In this document: piece by piece, positions 1 through 6,011 of the stretch
How the letters are laid out: each line of letters begins with the position of its first letter
Position numbering within the stretch: position 1 is the first letter of the stretch
NCBI GenBank assembly: GCA_012270675.1
Contig: JAAXHW010000164.1
Coordinates: 1 to 34,654, forward strand
Direction of reading: 5' to 3'
Length of the DNA stretch: 34,654 nt
Source of the DNA: Candidatus Latescibacterota bacterium
GTDB lineage: Bacteria; Latescibacterota; UBA2968; GCA-2709665
Made by a program: the position numbers and the translations under genes
The notes under the pieces: model-generated
What the model was told of the DNA's origin: nothing
The model's input: only the letters and a program-made list of their open reading frames with translations
The model's database searches: none

Positions 1-13
1 TGTATTTTGACGC

Positions 14-709
14 TTAAAATTGTGGGTAGAGTTGTTTCAGTTTAATCCGTGCTTCATCGGTTGTAAACCGCCAATCAACTGTTTTCTGGTTTTCGTTGCG
101 TGCCTGTTCCCACGCTTTGGTTTCTCTCCTCAATGTCTCTATATCTGGTATGCGCGCATTTAGACATTGCTGGGACAGAATGCTCAGTTCAATTTCAGCG
201 ATATTGAGCCAACTGCCATGCTTTGGGGTGTGACGCAATTCAAGCCGCCTGGCCAGCCGCCGGGCTTCAGCCGGTTGGAAGGCTTCATACAGGGATGCGA
301 TGGTATGGGTGTTGAGGTTGTCGCATACAACAACCACGACATCTGCGTCTGGATAGTCGACGTCCAATAGCTCCTTGATCTCAAAGGCCCAGTCCACACC
401 CCTCTTGCGGGACCGAACATTGACCTTGCGCCAACCTGTCAGAGGTTCTGTAAATAGAAAGTTGACCGCTGTGTCATTCCGCTCATATTCGTAATCATAT
501 CGTTGAGGCTTGCCGGGTTTTGCCGGTATGGGGATGCGTGTCTCCCTGATCAACTGAATCAGCTTTTCATCCATGCACACCCAAGGGCTTCTGCGATCAT
601 AGGGCCGATGATACAGATCCAGAACCGCTTCCATATGAGCGACAAACGCTGCATTTTGCTCAGGGGGAATCACCCAGCACTTGCGCAGATGGGGCTTCAG
701 TTCGTTTTT
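14..709 (-). CDS. IS630-family transposase, catalytic DDE frame, read by -1 frameshift
   Basis: The C-terminal DDE half of the same transposase. The three acidic residues are visible in VCMDEK, VVCDNLNTH and GSWLNIAEIE, in the order and context typical of IS630/Tc1-mariner enzymes. An internal ATG at 673 would give 219 residues. However, the -1 frame continues without a stop back to the A7 run at 711-705, and the intervening residues (ELKPHLRKCWVIPPEQ) look like normal IS630 sequence. The fused product would be about 375 residues. No other damage is visible, so the element may still be active. Confidence 0.82.
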   Translation of the reverse strand, partial: KNELKPHLRKCWVIPPEQNAAFVAHMEAVLDLYHRPYDRRSPWVCMDEKLIQLIRETRIPIPAKPGKPQRYDYEYERNDTAVNFLFTEPLTGWRKVNVRSRKRGVDWAFEIKELLDVDYPDADVVVVVCDNLNTHTIASLYEAFQPAEARRLARRLELRHTPKHGSWLNIAEIELSILSQQCLNARIPDIETLRRETKAWEQARNENQKTVDWRFTTDEARIKLKQLYPQF

Positions 710-1137
710 TTCAGCACCCGGCGCACCGTCTGATAGGAGATGGCGTCCACCACATTGAGCTCGACCAGCTTATCGGCTAAAAGTTCAAGCGTCCAGCGGG
801 TGCGACCCTCAGGCGGCTGGCTACAGGCAAGGGCGATCAAACGGGCTTCTCCCTCCCCATCCAAGATCTTCTCCCTGGGGGGCTTCTCGCGTTTCTTGCG
901 TTCCAACGCAGCGGATAACCCCTGCTGCACAAACCGTTTTCGGATGCCTTCTACGGTCCCTCTATGACAGCGGAAGACTTCAGAAATGGCAACATCCGTC
1001 CAGTTAGGACCCTCTGCATCGGCTTGCAACAGAATATGAGCGTGCTTGATCTTGTAGGCCTGCGCTTGACCTTTGCTGACCAGATCCTCTAAGTGGTGAC
1101 GCTCTTCGTTGGTGAGGCGAACGATATATTTCTTCAT
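697..1137 (-). CDS. IS630-family transposase, N-terminal frame (HTH part)
   Basis: A 146-residue N-terminal half of an IS630-type transposase. It carries the helix-turn-helix region that recognises the element ends, including a segment reading like 'WTDVAISEVFRCHRGTVEGI', followed by the winged-helix-like linker. The start is set by AGGAGG six bases upstream of ATG at 1137. A promoter-like TTGACA (1213-1208), 17-bp spacer and GATATT (1190-1185) lie inside the right terminal repeat. The frame stops at 697-699 directly after a run of seven A residues (711-705 on the minus strand). Slipping back one base there enters the catalytic frame, so this is probably orfA of a frameshift-expressed transposase. 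Confidence 0.85.
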   Translation of the reverse strand: MKKYIVRLTNEERHHLEDLVSKGQAQAYKIKHAHILLQADAEGPNWTDVAISEVFRCHRGTVEGIRKRFVQQGLSAALERKKREKPPREKILDGEGEARLIALACSQPPEGRTRWTLELLADKLVELNVVDAISYQTVRRVLKKTN

Positions 1138-1184
1138 GTCGAACCTCCTGATTAGGTCTAACCGGTGCGGAGATTATTGACATG

Positions 1185-1213
1185 AATATCGCACTATTAG
1201 TTTAAGTTGTCAA
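1185..1213 (-). promoter_or_regulatory. Predicted promoter of IS element A transposase
   Basis: On the minus strand TTGACA (1213-1208) is followed by a 17-bp spacer and GATATT (1190-1185). The -35 box lies within the terminal inverted repeat, as is common for IS promoters. This rests on consensus matching only. Confidence 0.5.
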
Positions 1214-1252
1214 AAGACATTAGATTATCCTTCAAATTGGCAATCACCAAAG

Positions 1253-1519
1253 ATGAAGAGAACGTTGACCATTGACTACGGTGATGAGGTCCTGCTGGCC
1301 CTGGGATATTCACCCAGGCAGTTCAGGGAAGAGGCCAAAATTCTCGTCGCCGTCAAGCTCTACGAGTTGGGACGGTTGTCCTCGGGGGCGGCAGCCAAGC
1401 TGGCCGGCATTCCCAAGCCATTGTTCCTGATGAAGTTAACTGACTACGATGTTGATGCCTTCCACCTGACCGGGGAAGACCTCCAACAGGACCTGGCCAG
1501 TGCCCGACGTCATCTGTAA
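1253..1519 (+). CDS. UPF0175 family protein (antitoxin-like)
   Basis: An 88-residue protein of the UPF0175 type. Typical family features are the segment 'LALGYSPRQFREEAKILVAV', followed by KLYELGRLSSGAAAKLAGIPKPLF, the HTH-like stretch. Family members are often found just upstream of DUF3368 PIN-like genes and are regarded as antitoxin-like DNA-binding proteins. Here the start of a DUF3368-like frame overlaps the 3' end. Only a weak SD precedes the ATG at 1253, and IS element A lies about 30 bp upstream, so the original promoter was probably lost. The partner is truncated, so this is likely an orphan of a decayed toxin-antitoxin pair. Confidence 0.8.
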   Translation: MKRTLTIDYGDEVLLALGYSPRQFREEAKILVAVKLYELGRLSSGAAAKLAGIPKPLFLMKLTDYDVDAFHLTGEDLQQDLASARRHL

Positions 1520-1631
1520 TACTTCTCCTCTCCAGTACCTGCACCAGGCCGACGTGTTGGAACTTCTGCCCGCACTCGTCGGACAAGTGTACGTCCCGGA
1601 AGCGGTGGCGGCGGAGTTACGAGAGGGTTAA
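1500..1631 (+). pseudogene. Truncated DUF3368/PIN-like toxin fragment
   Basis: A GTG at 1500 opens a frame that overlaps the end of the UPF0175 gene and runs to TAA at 1629-1631. The roughly 43 residues begin MPDVICNTSPLQYL and continue into a VYVPEAVAAELREG-like segment. This matches the N-terminal third of DUF3368 PIN-like proteins, whose usual opening is V-x-(S)-(N/D)-T-S-P-L. The family is normally about 150-160 residues, so the remaining PIN acidic residues are missing. The DNA that follows does not continue the fold in any frame I could recognise. It is therefore called a remnant. Confidence 0.65.
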
Positions 1632-1788
1632 CGGCGATTGGTGCTGGTCGTAGGTGGGGCCTTCACGTGAATGGCAGATGAACCGAGTGCCTTCAGGATG
1701 TTTTACACTGGCTATTGTCCAAACTTGAGTACACACATAAGACAGGCCACGTACAAGCTACCTCAGCCTGCCCAACAGGAGACTCCCC
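1632..1788 (+). other. Intergenic gap with no recognised gene
   Basis: No coding sequence, RNA or repeat recognised. A weak promoter-like arrangement (TTGTCC, 17 bp, TAAGAC at about 1717-1745) precedes the small interrupted gene, but the match is poor. Confidence 0.3.
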
Positions 1789-1908
1789 ATGCCCAAACAC
1801 ACAGCAAAGCCTCAAAGTTCCAACCGTGAGCAAGAACATGCCGCCATGTTAAAGGAGGTGCTGGCCCGCCCGGGTGTCCGTGAAGGTCATGAGACCTCCG
1901 GCAAATGA
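1789..1908 (+). pseudogene. 5' part of a small gene interrupted by IS element B
   Basis: ATG at 1789 follows a good SD (AGGAG, about 8 bases upstream) and opens MPKHTAKPQSSNREQEHAAM, then LKEVLARPGVRE. After RE the reading runs into the IS end and stops at 1908. A sequence beyond the other end of the IS (3172-3279) continues in a compatible way (VMQVYQNYQKADKGLDAYR and on to a stop). The intact gene would have coded for a soluble, charged protein of about 67 residues. I do not recognise a named family. Confidence 0.6.
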
Positions 1909-1919
1909 ACTTTAAGAAA

Positions 1920-2807
1920 TTAGCCGTGCCATAATCCGGTATATCGTAATAGATCCTTGGAGCCTTGTAGAAATTGATCAAGAAATGCAGCCACTTGTTG
2001 TTTGAGTTGCTCCCAATTGTCAGCGAACCCATGCAGATGGATTACGGTTTGTTTCAGCCACCGCCATAGCTTCTCAATCGGGTTGAGCCAAGAAGCGTAG
2101 GTGGGCAGCATGAGGATCTGAATAGGTAGTTGGGGTTGTGTCGGCTCGACGGTTGGCTGTGAGGGCCAGTTGTGGGGCAGTGTGGGTGTAAAGCGCCAGT
2201 TTTGTGGCTGAAGATGCACCAGGACATTAGAGTGGAAATGGATAGGCGAGTTGTCCTGGACCAGATAAATCTGCTCTGCTTGGGGATAGACTTTTCCCAA
2301 GGTGCGGTGAAAGCCGACAATCTGATCGATTCCGATCCGGCGGTGTTGCTCATAGGTGGTCTGTCCGGTTATCGCATTCAAACATCCGATGATGCCCATT
2401 GAGGGATTGCCCCCATACCGCTTTCTGGCCAGCGGCTGTTTGGTTCCTTTCAAGGCATAGGCCGATGCGAGCGTCGGTTGTCGGTAATAGTGACACTCAT
2501 CCTGATAGAGGAATACAAAGCGTTCTGGGGCTTTCCGGGTCTGCTCAAGACAGGTCTTTATCAGCAGGACCTTCTCATCATAGTGGGGATCTGGACTATG
2601 GATGTAGCTTCTTGCACGCTTGTAGTGAATATCCAGCCGTTTGAGGATCTGCCACATCCCACTTTCTGTGCCCACACGCAGCCAGTCACAGCTTTGTTGA
2701 AGGGTGCATAGCTTCCAGCGACTGTGGGAATGGCCAAACACCCGGGGGGATCGACGCACAATGGAAAGGAGCGCCTCTTTTGCCTGTGACGCGTCTTTAT
2801 ACTCAGG
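1920..2807 (-). CDS. IS630-family transposase, catalytic DDE frame, read by +1 frameshift (element B)
   Basis: The DDE catalytic half. The acidic triad is seen in FLYQDECHYY, YLVQDNSPIH and YASWLNPIEKLW, the last being the classic IS630 E motif. An internal alternative start near 2759 would give 279 residues. The frame is open upstream to the CCC-TGA junction at 2808-2803, so the natural product is probably a fusion of about 385 residues. The TAA stop (1922-1920) lies inside the left terminal repeat. Confidence 0.82.
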   Translation of the reverse strand, partial: PEYKDASQAKEALLSIVRRSPRVFGHSHSRWKLCTLQQSCDWLRVGTESGMWQILKRLDIHYKRARSYIHSPDPHYDEKVLLIKTCLEQTRKAPERFVFLYQDECHYYRQPTLASAYALKGTKQPLARKRYGGNPSMGIIGCLNAITGQTTYEQHRRIGIDQIVGFHRTLGKVYPQAEQIYLVQDNSPIHFHSNVLVHLQPQNWRFTPTLPHNWPSQPTVEPTQPQLPIQILMLPTYASWLNPIEKLWRWLKQTVIHLHGFADNWEQLKQQVAAFLDQFLQGSKDLLRYTGLWHG

Positions 2808-3078
2808 GGGAAAAAGCGGGTTTACGTCCCCGCCCAGATCGAATCTGTAACCCTGAGATCCCTTCGGCCTTGTAACGATTTACCCACTCATATATCGTGT
2901 CTTTGCGTCGCTTTTTTAATAACCCCTGTTGGGCTACCTGACGGCCTGACATCCCAGAAGCAATCTTTAAAATCGCACAGGCACGTTCACGCATATACGG
3001 TTTGTCCGAATGGTCGCGTGCCTGCTCCAGTTCGCTGCTTTGTTCTGCTGTCAACGAAATCCTCAGTATTTTAGGCAT
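2803..3078 (-). CDS. IS630-family transposase, N-terminal HTH frame (element B)
   Basis: A 91-residue N-terminal half of the element B transposase. It carries a helix-turn-helix (ERACAILKIASGMSGRQVAQ, then KRRKDTIYEWVNRYKAEG). The ATG at 3078 is preceded by an exceptionally long SD, TAAGGAGGTGATC (3093-3081), complementary to the whole conserved 3' end of 16S rRNA. The frame stops at a TGA (2805-2803) placed directly after T5C5. A +1 slip on the last CCC codon enters the catalytic frame, which continues through EYKDASQAKEALLSIVRR. Confidence 0.8.
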   Translation of the reverse strand: MPKILRISLTAEQSSELEQARDHSDKPYMRERACAILKIASGMSGRQVAQQGLLKKRRKDTIYEWVNRYKAEGISGLQIRSGRGRKPAFSP

Positions 3079-3171
3079 CTGATCACCTCCTTATACTGAG
3101 GATACAACATCTGAACACTTATAGCACGATTATTTTTTTAATCTTCATAAGCCGGGGGCTTACCGCGGTTA

Positions 3172-3279
3172 GTTATGCAGGTTTACCAAAATTACCAGAA
3201 GGCGGATAAGGGGCTCGATGCTTACCGTCTGGCAACCAAACCCCCGGAAATTGTGATAACGACTGACAACGCTCAGTAA
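3172..3279 (+). pseudogene. 3' part of the small gene interrupted by IS element B
   Basis: An open frame with no start that reads VMQVYQNYQKADKGLDAYR and then LATKPPEIVITTDNAQ before TAA at 3277-3279. Joined to the 5' fragment (1789 to about 1884) it gives a continuous protein (LARPGVRE/VMQVYQ). This shows where the IS inserted. Function unknown. Confidence 0.6.
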
Positions 3280-3313
3280 ACCTGCAATATCACGCGACGT
3301 TTCGGGAACAATC

Positions 3314-3547
3314 GTGAATAGAGGCGTAAACGTTATCGTATTCAACGATGATGAGACTGAAGTCTTGCTTCAGAAAAGACGAGACTTCCGCATCTGGGCT
3401 TTGCCGGGAGGACATATAGAATCTGGAGAGCCCTGGGAGAAGGCAGGCATTCGGGAGACATTCGAGGAAACAGGTTACAGGATAGAAGTCTATCGATATG
3501 TGGGTGAGTACTCACAACCGCAGATGCCCCACCCAATGTTTCTGTGA
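3314..3547 (+). pseudogene. NUDIX hydrolase, C-terminally truncated
   Basis: GTG at 3314 opens a 77-residue protein with a complete Nudix box (G-x5-E-x7-R-E-x2-E-E-x-G) at about residues 32-55, in the segment GGHIESGEPWEKAGIRETFE and ETGY. This motif binds Mg2+ and cleaves nucleoside-diphosphate-linked substrates. NUDIX domains are normally 130-150 residues. This frame stops at 3547, about 20 residues after the box, so the C-terminal half of the fold is absent. The following 20 bp lead straight into the convergent DUF5990-like gene, which suggests a deletion. The product is probably non-functional, although the catalytic motif is intact. Confidence 0.7.
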
Positions 3548-3570
3548 TCAAAGAATAGCCGACAGTATCG

Positions 3571-4032
3571 TCATTCCCATCTGATATGCCTGGCCCGGGG
3601 CGTTCCACACAGCGGACCCCCTTTGTCATCCGTGAGTCTGAGACGCACAACAACAGGCTGCCGGGTCTTCACGGATCGACGGATCTGCGTCCAGCCGATG
3701 TGTCCAAGGCGGATCTTGAGCCGTCTGAACATCTGAAACGCGCCCGGTTCACGTTGAACGCCCCAGGAAAGGTAGAAGAACCGGTCCTTCGGCCTGCCCT
3801 GTGCATAGGGACCCAGGAAATTGGGGGTTCCATCGGGCTTTTTTCCAACTCTGAACTCGGCGTGAAACGTAACCTGACAATGGTCGGCCGGCACCTGATT
3901 GATCACGTCCTTCCCGCATTGGATCCCCAGGTACACGGGCTCTTTTATTCTGGCCCCGGGCAGGTGGTCCTCGAAACGTATGCCCGGCAGATCGGTACAG
4001 ATGACTCTCAACCGCAGAACGTCTTCTTCCAT
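3571..4032 (-). CDS. DUF5990-like protein
   Basis: A 153-residue protein of unknown function resembling DUF5990. It opens with LRLRVICTDLPGIRFEDHL and carries VYLGIQCGKDVINQVPAD, then the conserved TPNFLGPYAQGRPKDRFFYL and SWG block. The ATG at 4032 was chosen because GGAGG lies five bases upstream. A longer upstream reading would run through the divergent neighbour. It is convergent with the truncated NUDIX gene and divergent, with a 32-bp gap, from the deoxyribosyltransferase gene. No catalytic residues can be assigned, and there is no signal peptide or membrane segment. Family assignment is from remembered motif patterns. Confidence 0.6.
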   Translation of the reverse strand: MEEDVLRLRVICTDLPGIRFEDHLPGARIKEPVYLGIQCGKDVINQVPADHCQVTFHAEFRVGKKPDGTPNFLGPYAQGRPKDRFFYLSWGVQREPGAFQMFRRLKIRLGHIGWTQIRRSVKTRQPVVVRLRLTDDKGGPLCGTPRARHIRWE

Positions 4033-4064
4033 TGCATCCTCCCAACGTAACAGAGGGATCATCC

Positions 4065-4535
4065 ATGGCGAAAAAAATCTACCTGGCAAACCCCTATGGC
4101 TTCTCCACCCAGCAGAAGGCATCCCTCCTGCCCGTCTTCGTCCGCACCCTGGAATCCCTCGGCGCTGAAGTCTGGGAGCCCTTCGCCAGGAACAACCAGG
4201 TCGACTTCGCCCAGTGCGGCTGGGCCTACCAGGTGGGCCAGAACGACCTGAGGGACGTCCTCGAATCCGACGCCACCTTCGCCATCGTCAACGGCACGCC
4301 CCCAGACGAGGGTGTCATGGTCGAACTGGGCGCGGCAATCGCCCTCCAGAAAAAAACCTTCCTCTTCAGAGACGACTTCCGAAAGTGCACCGACTCGGAG
4401 AACTACCCTCTGAACCTGATGCTGTTCACCGGTCTGCCCGAAGTCGGCTGGGAAGACTACTACTACACCTCGATCGAAGAAATCAAGTCCCCGGACAAGG
4501 CCCTGGTCAGATGGCTCAACGGGGAACTGGAGTAG
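4065..4535 (+). CDS. Nucleoside 2-deoxyribosyltransferase
   Basis: A 156-residue cytosolic enzyme of the nucleoside 2-deoxyribosyltransferase fold, which swaps or removes bases on 2'-deoxynucleosides in salvage. The opening KKIYLANPYGFS is the typical first strand. The stretch ESDATFAIVNGTPPDEGVMV, then ELGAAIAL, carries the active-site D and the catalytic glutamate of the D-x-G-x-x-x-E-L-G motif at about residues 92-99. The ATG at 4065 has GAGGGA upstream, and the in-frame upstream ATG at 4032 lacks this. The gene lies head-to-head with the DUF5990-like gene. Relatives include hydrolases acting on modified bases, so the exact substrate is open. Confidence 0.85.
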   Translation: MAKKIYLANPYGFSTQQKASLLPVFVRTLESLGAEVWEPFARNNQVDFAQCGWAYQVGQNDLRDVLESDATFAIVNGTPPDEGVMVELGAAIALQKKTFLFRDDFRKCTDSENYPLNLMLFTGLPEVGWEDYYYTSIEEIKSPDKALVRWLNGELE

Positions 4536-4537
4536 AA

Positions 4538-4657
4538 GGCCGCTACCGGTACATCGCGGAGAACCCCACAAAAGCCGGACTGCGCGACCACGCGTATTGG
4601 CTCTATCAAGGCGGCGCAAGCCTCTCTTCTGTCTGCATTGCGGCAGAAAGACAATGA
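4538..4657 (+). pseudogene. RAYT (REP-associated Y1 transposase) C-terminal remnant
   Basis: Immediately after the deoxyribosyltransferase stop an open frame reads RYRYIAENPTKAGLRDHA and continues to TGA at 4655-4657. The Y-I-x-E-N-P-x-x-A-G-L motif is the conserved C-terminal block of Y1/RAYT transposases of the IS200/REP type. The HUH and catalytic tyrosine regions are absent, so only a fragment remains. It lies directly beside a REP-like hairpin at 4661-4682, the normal partner of RAYT enzymes. Confidence 0.6.
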
Positions 4658-4660
4658 GAA

Positions 4661-4682
4661 GGGCAGACAGGAATGTCTGCCC
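4661..4682 (+). repeat. REP-like palindrome beside the RAYT remnant
   Basis: A perfect 9-bp stem GGGCAGACA / TGTCTGCCC with a GGAA loop. It starts four bases after the stop of the RAYT fragment. There is no T-run, so it does not look like an intrinsic terminator. The layout (transposase fragment plus short GC-rich palindrome) is the REP/RAYT arrangement. Confidence 0.7.
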
Positions 4683-4744
4683 CACCTTCACACCCGCTTC
4701 CTCAAAGGCTCGACAAGCCATTGAGCCGGGCTGGACGGTGCGGA

Positions 4745-5884
4745 TCAGGGAACTGTTCGCGTAGCCCCTGAGCTTGCCCGGTCCACATCCTCCACCGTGA
4801 CCTCCCTCCTGTCTCCCTTCAGACGTAAACGTGCGCCTGCCTCGTCCAGCAGAGAAAGCGCCCGCTGCCAGAAATCGACCTCACCGTCCGCTTCAGCGGT
4901 ATCCACAACGGCAACCAGCGCCGCTTCGGAATACGTCACACCGTGATGACTGCCATATCTGTCGCGCACCCCGTACAACCCTCTTAAGACGCCATCGCGG
5001 TCCAGCGGCCGGATTGGCACCGTCCTGAAACATTCGGCAAGCCCCGGGTTCACCTTTCGGGCATAGCCCATCTCTCCCGGCGTAGCGCCCGTAATCACCT
5101 GGACCGTGCCCTCCTGAAACGCCGGACGAAAGAACGATCCTTTCGCATTCCCTTCCAGGTCCACCAGGTCCGCCAGACTGTGGAAGTACATCACCACATC
5201 CCCGACCTTCGCGGTCTCGTCGATCAGGGCCTTCAACCGTTCCTCGAACTGACCCCGGTACTTGACGCCCGCCTGCACCCCATTCACCGTCAGCAACCGC
5301 TTGCCCGCCAGCGGCTCCGGCGCTCGCCCATCGGCGATCTCACAGGCCATCCCCTGCACCACGCGATAAATCTCGGCATTCGTTTCGTACGTCAACACAG
5401 CGCTGTTGCATCTCCGGCAGGCAAGCGCGCAGGCCACCTCTTTAAACTCCCACGAACGCTCGGGCGCCGGGTCCAGCCGGCCTTCGCGGGCAAGCGCGAC
5501 CAGGTCCACGCCGAAATGGTCGAGAAAGGGAGTCTCGCTCTTCCCGCTGCTTTTTTCCGCCTGCCTGTCTTCCCTGCCGCCCTGCGCGCCGGATGTCTCC
5601 CAGATCGTAGCGGCCTCTTCGACCTCTGTCTCGGTAACGGCCTCTGCCCGCCTCCGGTCACGGGCTGCAAGGTCGACCAGTTCCCCACCGATCTCCTCTG
5701 CATTGCCCGGATCCAGGAAACGCGCCCACTCCAGAATCACCTGATCCGCCGGGGGGTTTCGCCTGCTCCGTTCAATGTCCGACAGGTACGACGACGAAAT
5801 CTGGCACTTTTCCGCAAAAACGCCCTGTAAAATTCTACGTTCAACCCTCAACTCCCGCAGCCGCCTGCCAAAAGCACCGCTCAT
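4745..5884 (-). CDS. XRE-family HTH protein fused to a degenerate ClpC-like AAA+ domain
   Basis: A 379-residue protein. Residues 6-60 form an XRE-type HTH (FAEKCQISSSYLSDIERSRR), followed by an acidic linker (about 61-117). Residues 118-355 align by eye with the first ATPase domain of ClpC/ClpB. Conserved pieces are TPFLDHFGVDLVALAREGRL, GVKYRGQFEERLKALIDE (the pore-loop region), an ILRGLRDRYE-like VLRGLYGVRDRYGSHHGV and LLDEAGARLRL. The nucleotide-binding parts are gone. Walker A (GEPGVGKT in ClpC) is replaced by TYETNAEI near residue 168, Walker B (FIDE) by YFHS near 235, and the arginine-finger ERRF by AECF near 286. This predicts a DNA-binding regulator with an ATP-independent Clp-like scaffold, possibly autoregulatory. 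The start has AGGAGG seven bases upstream. Confidence 0.85.
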   Translation of the reverse strand: MSGAFGRRLRELRVERRILQGVFAEKCQISSSYLSDIERSRRNPPADQVILEWARFLDPGNAEEIGGELVDLAARDRRRAEAVTETEVEEAATIWETSGAQGGREDRQAEKSSGKSETPFLDHFGVDLVALAREGRLDPAPERSWEFKEVACALACRRCNSAVLTYETNAEIYRVVQGMACEIADGRAPEPLAGKRLLTVNGVQAGVKYRGQFEERLKALIDETAKVGDVVMYFHSLADLVDLEGNAKGSFFRPAFQEGTVQVITGATPGEMGYARKVNPGLAECFRTVPIRPLDRDGVLRGLYGVRDRYGSHHGVTYSEAALVAVVDTAEADGEVDFWQRALSLLDEAGARLRLKGDRREVTVEDVDRASSGATRTVP

Positions 5885-5906
5885 GATCGTTCCTCCTGAA
5901 TATACA

Positions 5907-5920
5907 GTTTACTGTTAAAC
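5907..5920. promoter_or_regulatory. Small inverted repeat in the HTH-gene leader
   Basis: GTTTA and TAAAC flank a 4-bp centre. It lies between the predicted -10 and the SD of the HTH-pseudoClp gene. It could be an additional operator half-site pair or a weak hairpin. Low confidence. Confidence 0.3.
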
Positions 5921-5938
5921 CTTTTCAATATCGAATTA

Positions 5939-5954
5939 TTAGCTTATAAGCTAA
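5939..5954. promoter_or_regulatory. Perfect palindromic operator candidate O1
   Basis: A perfect 16-bp palindrome, TTAGCTTATAAGCTAA, extended to 18 bp by one more pair on each side. It overlaps the predicted -10 region of the HTH-pseudoClp gene. This is where an autorepressor of the XRE class would be expected to bind. An imperfect copy lies at 6012-6027. Confidence 0.65.
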
Positions 5955-5976
5955 TTAAATTCTCCGAATTTGTCAA
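5948..5976 (-). promoter_or_regulatory. Predicted promoter of the HTH-pseudoClp gene
   Basis: On the minus strand TTGACA (5976-5971), a 17-bp spacer and TAGCTT (5953-5948). The -35 box is a perfect consensus match and the -10 box matches at three of six positions. The -10 box lies inside palindrome O1, so binding at O1 would block RNA polymerase. Confidence 0.5.
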
Positions 5977-6011
5977 GTATTAAAATAAATAGGTCTAAAT
6001 TTAAGGTTAAT

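Larger units (their letters stand above)
1..1220 (-). mobile_element. IS630-family insertion sequence (element A), apparently complete
   Basis: An element of about 1.2 kb with the transposase on the minus strand. The left end reads TGTATTTTGACGCTTAAA from position 1. The reverse complement of the right end (about 1201-1219) reads TGTCTTTTGACAACTTAAA, so imperfect terminal inverted repeats can be seen directly. IS630 elements usually target TA. A TTA follows the right repeat at 1220-1222, but the left flank lies outside the window, so the duplication cannot be confirmed. The element sits about 30 bp upstream of the UPF0175 gene and has probably displaced that gene's native promoter. The exact outer boundaries are uncertain by a few bases. 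Confidence 0.85.
1898..3155 (-). mobile_element. IS630-family insertion sequence (element B)
   Basis: A second IS630-type element, unrelated at sequence level to element A. Its ends form an imperfect inverted repeat. Bases 1905-1934 match the reverse complement of 3119-3148 at about 22-24 of 30 positions, including GAA, TTAA, CGTGC and ATAA blocks. A CCGGC block just outside (1898-1902 and its complement near 3151-3155) may belong to the repeat. The element splits a small plus-strand gene whose halves flank it. The exact termini and the TA duplication are not resolved, because a few bases next to the left end seem to have changed. Confidence 0.8.

Noticed and set aside
3081-3093. Sequence identical to the 3' end of 16S rRNA
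   Set aside because: Only the 13 anti-SD bases match and no further 16S sequence lies beside them. It is better explained as an SD for the transposase.
4661-4682. Terminator of the deoxyribosyltransferase gene
   Set aside because: There is no T-run after the hairpin, and it lies next to a RAYT fragment, so a REP unit is the better reading.
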